From positions 2,356,001 through 2,420,000 of the forward strand of contig CAUWAG010000020.1 of the NCBI GenBank assembly GCA_963556695.1: a DNA stretch of 64,000 nucleotides. The letters are read 5' to 3'. The translations under genes and the position numbers were made by a program. Shown in pieces: positions 24,390 to 34,366 of this stretch. This DNA comes from Anthostomella pinea. Lineage: Eukaryota; Ascomycota; Sordariomycetes; Xylariales; Xylariaceae. Numbering within the stretch: the stretch's first letter is position 1; each line of letters begins with the position of its first letter. Below the pieces are notes generated by a model. It was not told where the DNA came from, did not search any database, and saw only the letters and a list, made by a program, of their open reading frames with translations.

Positions 24390-26576
24390 GTAGTCGTTGC
24401 GTGGTAGTCAACGGAAACCCACAGCTCTCAAAGTCAGGAGGCTGGGATTGTGGAGCTCTTGGCTACCCCTGCAACGTGCGGAGACCTTCCATCCTCCCTG
24501 CCTCCTCACCGAGCCTTCGCCTTTCGCCTGGCTGTCCAGTCCTGTATGACAAGAAGCTGAGCTTTGGTCACTCGCTTGGTCTTCGCTGATTGATTTCCAC
24601 TGAAAACGACCTTGGGAGTGTTGGACAGGACGTGGAGCAAGGATTCCACGCCGACGCCCTCAACCGCAACTTGATATGATTGGGATCTCAGGATTATGTC
24701 TACATCAATGCCCCGTCAGCGGTGTTTCGCTTCGTGCCCAATCACCCTTTACGCAAGCTGTAGTCTAATTCACACTGAGCGAACGATCAAGGCGTGGAGC
24801 TTCGAAAAATTGGACGGCCTTCCCGAGGCAGTGACAGCCTGCGAGCCGAGTTACGCAGAAGGAGCCATCGGACGATCATTCGTCGTCGCTGTGGTTTATC
24901 TACGGGGGACAACTCCTATTCAAATTGTCACCTTCTCACAGCGATGACCCGGTAGCCGAGGAGAACGTGGCTAGGAAAGAATGGCAACCCCTTGCGCCAG
25001 AGGCCCATATATCGTCGGCCTTCGATGGATCACATCACCCACTGCAACCCCCATGCAGTGAACTTGCCTGTAGTGGAAATACGGCGTGGTCTGGGCGTGC
25101 AATTTATCCGGAAACAGTAGACCTCTGGCAAAGAGGAGACGCAGCCGATGACCGAGGCTCCGCCGATAGTATTGGCACATCGGAAGGAGAGGGAGTCGCA
25201 TGCCAACGAGCTGGCCAATACATCGCTGTTGATGAGTGCGGGAAGCCTGGGATAGTCGAAGAACCGACATTTGGTACGACGCCTCGTCATCGCCCGGCTC
25301 ACCGTTCGGACACGGAACCATAGTCACGGTTAAACAGCGATGGTCAACTTCCCATTCTCAGCCAGGCAGTATGCGCTCCGAGAGATCCTAGCTGAATCTA
25401 GGGTCCCGACCGTCTGGGTGTGCATTCTCAAGGTCGCTCGGCATCCCTTCCCGTACAGGGAGTAGGACAAAACACTGACAGGCCACCCATGAAGCAGTTC
25501 TTGGTTCGGCGAGCTGCCCTTATGGGAGGCGAAGTATCATTTGAATCGTCATTTTTCGACTTCTAGTACTTCATCAGTATGGATGTGAAGTCATTTCTAG
25601 CCCTATCATAGCAGAGTTCGACCTCACCCAAGGCATCCGCCATATCCGCGATGGAACTCGAAGCGCATCTGACAGCAATCAGGGGTGATGCCAGTTTCCC
25701 CTGAGTGGGATGATGATTAATCAGTTGGGTAATGAAGACGAGCAGCCCTTTCATACCTGCTGTTAACCTTTGGGCATGTCAGCTCAGAACCAGGACCACG
25801 GCATCGGGTCCGCATACACCCGGCGAAATACAGTTTAGTCTCCCATCACGGACGTCGTCTGATCGATGCGGCACATTTGAGTTCGGAGCCCCAGATTTAT
25901 CGTCCCGTCATTGTGGCCAAGCCGGGTTTCTAGAACGGCCTCTCGTGATGATGGTGCCCTCGCCCGCATCACATCTGAGTTTGGCCGATATAGTTACGGT
26001 GCGGAGGACGATGCATGACGGCAGCCCTGCCAAGAATGCTTCCGTGAGTTGGTCCCGGCAGATGGGAACATGCCACATCTGGGTCTAGATGCCGTCGATT
26101 ATCCTGATAACCAGCAAGCTTCAGGCAGGGCCGATTGTGCCCCGGGTGGTATCCTCATCTCTTGTCGTCATCCGAGATTCCCCGCCTACTTCGCGAACGG
26201 ATTATGGCAGCGTCGGCCGCATCGACCATCTGGCCCTGCGGCCACCTTCGTCGAGCCTAACCTAGATCCTGGGTCTGCAAGACGATTGAGTTTGGAATCT
26301 TCCCAGGAAGTGGCGTGAGTTCAACGCTTGACGTGCATATTGACCATCTCCATGCTTGTGGATGTAACGTGTCTAGCGAACTCTCCCAACCCCTCGGATC
26401 AGCAGAAGAGTCCCGTATCAAGTAGAGTTTAGACTGAGCTTAGACAACACTGTGTGTAATCCAGGTGAAGATCGTTGAGCGAAAACAGGATCGCGGTGCT
26501 GATGAATATTCGTGACGTACGAGACCGCGAGAGCATAACAACCCATCAAGCTTAGCCAACCCGGGCCCTTTGCCAA
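24390..26576. other. Intergenic, no gene seen
   Basis: About 2.2 kb between the 5' side of the exonuclease gene and the promoter of the secreted protein gene. A further 5' exon of the exonuclease gene could lie just to its left end, but none is convincing. No repeats seen. Confidence 0.4.
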
Positions 26577-26582
26577 TATAAA
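26577..26582 (+). promoter_or_regulatory. TATA box of the Ser-Gln repeat secreted protein gene
   Basis: A perfect TATAAA lies 124 bp upstream of the ATG at 26701. It is followed by a CT- and CA-rich leader typical of strongly expressed fungal genes. Assignment is by position and sequence only. Confidence 0.55.
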
Positions 26583-26700
26583 GGGGCTTCATCTCCTCAG
26601 AGTGCGCTGTCTTCTGTCTCCTAACCATCAACACACTCTTCTACGCCTACACCAAGCCCAAAGACAACTATTCAAGAACCAAACACTGATACATTCCACC

Positions 26701-27167
26701 ATGTACTTCACCAAGTCCATCGTTCTCACCATCCTCGGCGCAAGCCTGGCCCTTGCCAGCCCTTACCCGGCCAACGACCTCGCAGCCCGCGGTGGCGGCG
26801 GCGATTACGGCAGCGGCGGCGGCCAGTCCTGCCAATGCGGTCAGGGCCAGGCCGACTCTCAGTCGCAGTCGCAGTCTCAATCCCAGTCGCAGTCCCAGTC
26901 CCAGTCCCAGTACAATCCGATGCCGAAGCCGCAGTGCCAGCAGAAGCAGCAGCCGTACTGCGCCAGCAGCAAGAACAGCTGGTGCGGCTATGGTAAGTCT
27001 CGTTCATGAAGAATGAGAGGTGTGATGTCCTTTTTATTGTGGTGGTGCTGACTGGTGGTGTGGTAGACCAGAACAAGGACCAGTGCCGCGAGGGAAGCGG
27101 CCATGTCGTCTTCTGCTCCCAGCAGGGCCAGGAGCAGCAGTGGTGCAACAACCACTATGGCCCCTAA
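26701..27167 (+). CDS. Small secreted Cys-rich protein with Ser-Gln repeats
   Basis: Two exons, 26701-26992 and 27067-27167, with a 74-bp GTAAGT...TAG intron joined in phase, give about 130 residues. Residues 1-20 form a clear signal peptide (hydrophobic core IVLTILGASLALASP). A Gly-rich stretch (GGGGDYGSGGG) follows, then SCQCGQGQ, nine perfect Ser-Gln repeats, and a C-terminal half rich in Gln and Cys. Eight cysteines are seen in the mature part, without the adjacent Cys pairs of hydrophobins. An LAARGG segment after the signal could be a propeptide site. I do not recognise the family. Candidate effector, antimicrobial or cell-wall protein. A TATA box and CA-rich leader suggest strong, regulated expression. 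The gene model is well supported and the function is unknown. Confidence 0.78.
26857..26910 (+). repeat. Coding hexanucleotide repeat (Ser-Gln x9)
   Basis: Nine tandem hexamers of the form TCN CAG (one ending CAA), each encoding Ser-Gln, inside the secreted protein gene. Synonymous variation at the third base of Ser codons shows it is not a fresh expansion, yet the protein repeat is perfect. Confidence 0.9.
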
Positions 27168-27767
27168 AGAAGAGAATTACACAGACAAGACCGGTAGCCC
27201 GTCATGCTGGACGGAGTCGTTTTGCTAGAAACTTGCCCCGGTTTTCCCTGGTCGACGTTCTATCATGATCGCTGGCCGGGTGTCTCGAATATTGCTGTTG
27301 CACAGGGGAAGCTTGATATGTCCCATATTGTACTGACCGAAGTCGTACACGCCCTTGAGCAAATATATCTATGAAAATCAAGTGTACTCTGTAAAATTGT
27401 CGGTGATCTTCTTCTTTAACTTCAGGGTAACCTCAAGGATGTCAATGCGGTTCCTGAATCACTCTTTTGGTTCAGGGGTGCCCGCATTTCTGTTGAGCAG
27501 AAACGGTGTTATATGGGGAAGTCATTGAGCGATACACCCTTCGTCATCGAATGAAAGGTAGTCACAGATGTTCATGAAGCCTGAACTCACCCTGATGCCA
27601 GTTTCTCGCATATTTGATGGCGTGCGGCCTAGGTGAATGAAGGTTGGAAGATCATCTAACAGATATATCCGGATAATGAGACCAGACTCTAAGAAGCCCT
27701 GGTTGGTGAACGTAGTGAATGACCTACTGTTTGATCTCGTATAGAGAGGCCCATTCAATGATAAACA
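27168..27767. other. Intergenic left of the hAT-like element
   Basis: The 3' flank of the secreted protein gene. No gene is supported. Confidence 0.4.
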
Positions 27768-27774
27768 GTAGCAT

Positions 27775-28732
27775 CAAGGTCCCGACCAACTCAATCCACA
27801 TCAACAAGACCCCTTCGTAGAGTTAAATTGACACTATCTACGACCTCGTCGTCGCCCAATTAATATGCGTATATTAACAAGGGGTCTTGGTTCCGGAAAT
27901 TAACATTTTCGTGGGTTAATATATGTGAGATTTCAAAGTGTTCTATTAAGGAGAGGAATTCCAGCTACTCTGGAGCGGCCAGAGTGGCCCTATATATATC
28001 CAAGATACTAAAGGAAAGGATACGTGGACTTATATTGGCCATGTATGCGACAGAGTCACGAATGGGGATGGTGATCCTGAAGGATGACTATGGATGGGCT
28101 AACATAGCCCAGAATCCAACAATATATATGAGGGATATTTTTTCCGGGTAATAATATTAAAATGAGATAAAAATGTTCAAGCTTAGGTCTTTATATGGTA
28201 AATGTTAAAATAATTCATTTTAAATAATGTTCAAGTTTCGAGCTCGTAGGATTTTTTAATCTTATTATAGTTTTAATATTACGATAAAAATAGTTTTTAA
28301 ACCCTGTACGAAAAGAAACCTAAAACTTTATTTATTTTTAAATAATGATATCTAATAATATATTTATAAGAAACTTAAACACACTTTAATATTAAAATAA
28401 CCAGAAAAAAATAACGAATTTTACTATATTCTTTATAGCGTCGTAGTATGAAAAGTAACTTTTTTATTAATAAATCTTTATTTTTTCTAAGGTAACCCCC
28501 GCCTACTAGCCACACGCCACTACTAACCACTTAATAGCGCCGCTACTACCACCCCATCTAACCATTAACAGTAAAGTAAATATCTACAATATTCACGTTA
28601 ATATCAACCCATAATAGCCTTATTGTTAAGTTAATTGCCAAGGCTACAAGAGTCCTCGTGGATTGGGTTAGTATGGATATTAACGTCAACTCAACCAACT
28701 AGTTAATATCCGTTAAGTTGTTCGGAACCTTG
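27775..28732. mobile_element. Non-autonomous hAT-like element, AT-rich and RIP-like
   Basis: A 958-bp block bounded by imperfect terminal inverted repeats (left end CAAGGTCCCGACCAAC, right end reading inward CAAGGTTCCGAACAAC; 23 of the first 31 positions match, and five of eight mismatches are C/T). It is flanked on both sides by the same 8 bp, AGTAGCAT (27767-27774 and 28733-28740). An 8-bp duplication and a CA-A/G-GG terminus are typical of the hAT superfamily. No transposase frame remains. The interior from about 28130 to 28490 is extremely A+T-rich with many TpA steps, unlike the rest of the window, as expected after repeat-induced point mutation. It may instead be an ordinary MITE that was AT-rich from the start. 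Confidence 0.65.
27805..27889. repeat. Internal inverted repeat in the hAT-like element
   Basis: Perfect 11-bp arms, CAAGACCCCTT at 27805-27815 and AAGGGGTCTTG at 27879-27889, separated by 63 bp. This may be a subterminal hairpin or the trace of a nested insertion. Confidence 0.6.
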
Positions 28733-29050
28733 AGTAGCATGACAAGAGAAAGACGAACACAGCAGGTCAGGTCAATGCTCTTTTTCTGTCTGCCTATATT
28801 TTGCGAGCGAGATGCGCCCAGCCCCAAAGCCGAAACGGGCCTCAAAGTTACCGCCAGATTATGCCAACCAGGGATGAAATCCGGATAATGCGCAGGATGT
28901 GCAGAACCCCCCTCCCTTCCCCTAGGTGTCTAACAATATGAAATTGTCCGAACTTGAGCGTGTTGTTGTATCTTCGTCTATGAGCACGCTCATCCAGAGA
29001 AAACTTGATGGCTTCCGAGAAAAAGCACGTGTCGTGGGCTGCGAGTCCCT

Positions 29051-29803
29051 TTAAGGGGTCCGCCACAGGTCGTGCCAACGTCGCAATCCAAGTCGTCGTC
29101 TAGAAATGAAGACCGATTTGTCAAGATGATCCCGCCATTGTCGAGTAGGTCTGAAGGTTCCGGGCACACATCTTTCCTGGAGGCAAAGCATCTTCAAAGA
29201 TCGATAGAAATCCGGACCCTGTGGGTCGCGGAGGTCGTCCCCTGGATGTTCAATGTACGCTCGAGAGCCTCGGCTGAAGAGCTCGTACCGGCAGAAGGCG
29301 CTAATGGATCGTGCTCTCTCGACTGAGGTGCTCATGGGCGGATGCTCCAAGTAGGGCGGCTGGGTCACGTCGCTTAGTGCGCAGTATACCATGTGTTGTT
29401 GCCCCTCTGCGGAGTGTATCGAAATGGGTGTGCGTGCAAAATGGTCGATGAACTTCGAATAGGTTTCGTGCAACTTGTCCAACGCGACGAACTCAACTGG
29501 ACGGAGCTCAATTGCCTCGTTGCCACGGATATAGCTGATCAGGTGGCACTCGATCTTGTCCAAGAGGGAGGCATCGACCTCGCACTGGTCGATATCCGAC
29601 CAACGCACGATGGCCAGGGCATGGGATAGAGCGCATTCATCGCCGAAGGTATTCTGGATAATGGCGGCGTTTGCTTTTTCGCGTCGCTCGGAGTAGGCTT
29701 GCTGGAAGACCTTAGACGCTCCAATGAAAGCGATCAAGTCTCTGCGCGACGAGAGGCTTTCTAGGACCATTGCCCAGACCTCGCACGGAAAGTGAGGCGC
29801 CAT
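29051..29803 (-). CDS. F-box-like hypothetical protein
   Basis: Single open frame of 250 residues starting at MAPHFPCEVW. The first 40 residues (FPCEVWAMVLESLSSRRDLI, then AFIGASKVFQQAYSERR) have the Pro-x-E-hydrophobic pattern and spacing of a weak F-box, often found at the start of fungal proteins of unknown function. The rest is helical and has no named domain. Codon use looks genuine over the whole length. The stop at 29051 may mark the true end, or an intron may continue the protein, since a second open stretch (28848-29078, another frame) lies just beyond. It lies about 320 bp from the hAT-like element. If the F-box is real, the expected role is substrate selection in an SCF ubiquitin ligase. 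Confidence 0.55.
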   Translation of the reverse strand: MAPHFPCEVWAMVLESLSSRRDLIAFIGASKVFQQAYSERREKANAAIIQNTFGDECALSHALAIVRWSDIDQCEVDASLLDKIECHLISYIRGNEAIELRPVEFVALDKLHETYSKFIDHFARTPISIHSAEGQQHMVYCALSDVTQPPYLEHPPMSTSVERARSISAFCRYELFSRGSRAYIEHPGDDLRDPQGPDFYRSLKMLCLQERCVPGTFRPTRQWRDHLDKSVFISRRRLGLRRWHDLWRTP

Positions 29804-32800
29804 TTCGGGGGGTGAAGCGTCTCAGGAATGCGAAGCTTGTTGAGGCTTTCTCGATGCATGGGAGTGTGCTTGAAGAAAGATAACCGCAAGGACTGGAGAT
29901 CAAGGAGCCCAGGTCAAGAAGTCAAGTGCCCTCAAGTGCCCTTAAAGTCTCCGTTGTCCTTTTGTTAAAAACTTGTGGCTGATCTAGATGTCGAGATCCC
30001 CTCACCCCAACGAAACCCGGGTATGGCGAAACCTTATGTTAAACTCATTTCAATTACATGTGTCGGAACTCCAACAATGAGAAAGAAAGAACAAAGTACG
30101 CACATGTGACGGCCTGGTGGTCCCTTAGGGCCGCCGTCCGCTACCGTTGCCGGCTTGCAAGTCACAACACAGCTCCAGCCTCTGCGATATCCACATACAT
30201 CTTCAATTAGAAGAGCGTGATGGATAAAAAACCTGTGTAAATGGAGAGTGTAACTATTGTACATACATGGAACCTGCATTGCGGTTGTGCTTCAGAGTGT
30301 GCCACCACGACACAGTCGTGAGTCTATAAGCAACACTGGTGAAGGTGAACCGAGACTCCTTTCCGACGAGCATGCACAGCAGATTCAGACGCGATACTTT
30401 GAGTGGAAGACCAGAAGAGTGAATCAACCGTCGAGTGCCCGATAAGATGGGCGTAGTACTCACCGGCCACTCACGTGTCAAGCCCGAGACCTTCTCAATT
30501 TCTTCATTATCCTCGGCATTGCGACTTCTTGAAACAGACACTCTGTCAGAATACGTGCTCAGTAGCGTATCTAGCCTTGTTGTGATGTTGTGAGCAGTAC
30601 ATGTGTCATCATGTGGGATCACATGTGATAGCTGTCAGAGGTCCCTTTCCTATTTGTTTGAGTAGGAAGGTACCCCCATCAGCTACCCTTATTCCTCTTC
30701 CAATACAGACCATTCCTAAATCTCACACACTCTCGCCGTTAGAAAGGTCACGTTTCGATCATAATCCGAGAAAATCCATCAAAAATCCAGGCGCGCAAAT
30801 ACTCCCTTCAGGTGTGTGTTCAGGTTACTATTCCAAGTATGTACTCCATCTCATTGAAGTCGCCGAGGCATGCCAACCTTTCGAACCGGCAGGAAACGAG
30901 CCCTTGTCCCAGTAAATTACCCGGCCTTCGACTTGCTGACCACCACCTCCTCTCGCGGTCCGACCCAGCACTCTGGTAAGCATCCTCCCACACGCTGCGT
31001 GATCCGGGATGCAAGAGAGCAGCCATCCACACGAATGAACGTAACCGCGATCACTGTCCATGAACAGCCGCTGCAAGTGTGCGGAATTGTCACCGCTGTG
31101 GTGTATGTTCGCGGCACTGCCCGAGGACTGGGAACCTGCAGGGGCAGACAGACAGACAGTCCCTCCAAAAACGCTTAGTACTCAGGGCTGCTGAAAGATC
31201 GATGGGACTCTCACTACGACCGACGAGAAGCCAGATATCAGTGAGACAAGAAATAATCTTTCCGGCGGCGTTGTTACTCTCATGAGCAGGAGACAGTGTT
31301 GCTATCACCCATAGAAGGAAGGCCGAGCCCGTGTAATGAGCAAAGCGTACCAATCATTAAGGCGCTATCACAATGGGTATGCAACATAGACCATGTCGGC
31401 GACGTCCCGGATGTCTAAATGCCTTCACTTGTCAAGACATTGCATATCATTCCCGGACCCAACAGTTATATGATGCGTGACCATGGTCCAGCGAGGCAAC
31501 GACCTCGCACCCATCGCACCTCTATCTCCGTCACCGTATTGCCTTGCTTCGCCCTGTCCTTTCTAAAAGGACAAAAGTCCCGCAGGATAGGATCCCAGTG
31601 GTCCCGAGGCCTCGGTTCCTTCCACCCACGTTCTAGACCGGCTTCATGCGCAGCCCCCTACCATGGACATAGCATGGCAAGGCATGTACGGCCTGCACGA
31701 AATGGGAGCACATGAACTCGCTACCATTCCACCGGAACACGCGGACGAACCAACCAACCAACCAACCAACATACACATCAACTCCATAACAGCAACGCAG
31801 ACAGCCAATGGCCACTCCCACAAACACCGGAAGATTATTGAAATGCCAACAACACACTGACTATGTGAATCCCAACCCAATGACTTATCCTCAATACCGA
31901 CACCCCTTGAGTTGCCAGCTGCCCTTGCCCATGCTCATGCCAATCCCGTCCTCAACCCCCTACCCCCTACACCCTCAGAAGTCAGATCTCACATCAGCCC
32001 TACGAGGCGACGCAGTGGGTCCCTCACGTCCGCGTCCACATCAGGAAAGAAATCCGAACCTTCCTCGGTAGAGCGGCTGGCTGGTTGGTCTAGGCATAGA
32101 AGCTGACGGGGAGGGGACGGAATCCCTGACCTATAACTGACCTGACCTGCTGTTGGTGATAGGTACTTACTTGTCTGATGATAACTATGCGCTCCTAGCA
32201 ACCGGTAGATATCATTCTGACTGGCTCTTACTAACTCGGCAGTGTCGGTACGAATGAGACAAAGAGCAGTCAGATTATATACCTATCTTTGACGATGCCA
32301 GCCAGCCAGCCCTTCTGAGAGTGAGTAACGGCTTAGTTAGTTAGTACCTATACCCTCCTGCCTAAGCAGTTGGCTTGCCTATCCCAACCCCTCCGATTCG
32401 GCGAGGAGACGGAACGGACGGAAGGGCGGGCGCTTCGGCAGCCAGTGGCGCTGCCATCGGGTACAGACATTCTTCTGAGTTTGCGTGCTAGCTAGCTTAA
32501 GCCCCTTTCTATTATTCATCGTGCGTAGAGAGCGACCAAAGCAAGTCGAGGCGTGGACTTGTCCGTGAGTGGGCATCGTCGGTCCTTCCGATACATGGAG
32601 ATAAATGTCCATGGTCAGCATAGATATTACATCAACTAGACCGGCCCTTTCCACTCACTATGCCGGGGAAAGAGAGGGAGGGAGCGAGGCAGACGCCTGT
32701 TCTTGTAACCACGAGCCAGTCCTCTCCGTGATGTGTTGACGACAGCACATCATATTCGAATCGCAAGACCCTTAATAATCTCGGGCAGGTTCGTGCGGTT

Positions 32801-34366
32801 CGTACTAGGCCCCTGTGTTGGACTCGCCGTGCACTGGCTTGCTGTAGAAGATGTGATGCAAAACCGCCCGAAGTCGGACGCCGATCGCTGAAACCTACAT
32901 GATCAGTATCGAGTTCCTCGAGTCTCTCATAGCCAAGACAGGCAGTCGCAGTCACGCACGACGCCCCTCATGGAACGATGCCAAGGTAGAAGCAGAAGTA
33001 GACAGGAACCAAATTGTATTACCGTGTTGCGCATCAATCCATCAGCGATATGCGCAACTCCGTCTCGAGAATATCCAAGGACTAGTAAACGTAGACAACA
33101 TTGTTGATCGAGCGAGTGGGCCTCACACCCTGAGAAAGGAGAAAACGCAGATGTCCGTCCCACCACACCGACAAGGCCCGGTATCCCTTGCCTTAATATG
33201 CAAATTGTTCCTCGAGTCCGAAAGAAACCCGCAACCCCAACAGAGTGCTGACTGAACCGAAGCTCGCAGCGCTGAAAGATAGGTGCCGCACCCCGCTCAG
33301 TCAATAAGCAGAGTATGCCACCTACTACCGCCGATGTGTATCAAAATGCAAGTCGAGCCTAACTGTGAAAGACCGATGTACCCAAGAACCGGAATGATGG
33401 AAAGGGGGAATCGAATAACAAGAAATCACAAAGAACTCCTCCAATGCTACCAAGGTGTGTGCGTCGGCTTCGACCCTCCCCCCGGAACCAAATACAGGGC
33501 CATAGCCAAGGCTCCATGGCCAGGAGGCGAGGGCTGCGAAGCCTCAAGAAGCAGACAGCCGTCCCTACAAAACTGGAAGCAACAGAAATGGATCCTCCCG
33601 TTATACATCGTGTAGCCGCGCAGCATTGGCAGACCTGGATGCCGGCGAAATACTTCGCAACTTGTCGAGCGTAGGTGAAAGCCAAATATGCAGAGTGGTC
33701 TGAGATATCTGGCCAACCATTCGGCTGGGCGCCAGCCCTCGGTTGGATATTGGGAAATGAGGACATGATAGTAGCCCTGGCTGCATTGACGTGCTCTTTG
33801 GCATTGGAGAAACGCTATGCAGTGGCAGCGACGCACCCGCACAGGCCTGTTCAAGGTGTTCGAACGATGGGGAATGTAAACAATGGTGATCGCCAGTCTG
33901 GTGGCCGCTAACATAGCGAATGATGCTGCAGCTCAGATGATATCGGATGGAAGAGAACTGAATGAATGCTGCAAACGAGTGAAGGGCAGCATGTGCAAGC
34001 AACATCCAATCGTCGACAGAGGCCTTGGTGGTATCACATGTATATGTAAATGTCGTTCAAGCCCAAGTCGAAGAAGGTTGCGATGTCGCCGTAACGAATG
34101 TGAATGCTGTCGAAAACAGTAAATATGCCTGGAAGACCCTCTTTGACTCCTCTATTACCAGTCCAGGGCCAGACGTGCAAGCAAAACGAAAGCCATCCTG
34201 GGGAAGGACGCTGACCACCCGTATGTGAGATGAATGATTCATTGTCTCCAAGCGTGGGTGCAACACGGACGGGAAATGCGTCAAGCGCGGGGCCGACTGA
34301 GCTTTGGCTACTCAGTATCAGAGAACACCACGTCCTGCTTCCAGCACATGTATCACATCATGGAAC
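29804..34366. other. Gene-poor 4.5-kb block
   Basis: No recognisable gene. It contains a CAGA run near 31145-31160 and an AACC microsatellite at 31748-31770. Many overlapping frames of 60-155 codons exist on both strands, none with motifs. Confidence 0.4.
31748..31770. repeat. AACC microsatellite
   Basis: Nearly six tandem AACC units in non-coding DNA. Confidence 0.85.

Noticed and set aside
28848..29078. Minus-strand frame downstream of the F-box-like ORF as a further exon
   Set aside because: It is in a different frame, and no convincing donor/acceptor pair joins it to the upstream ORF.
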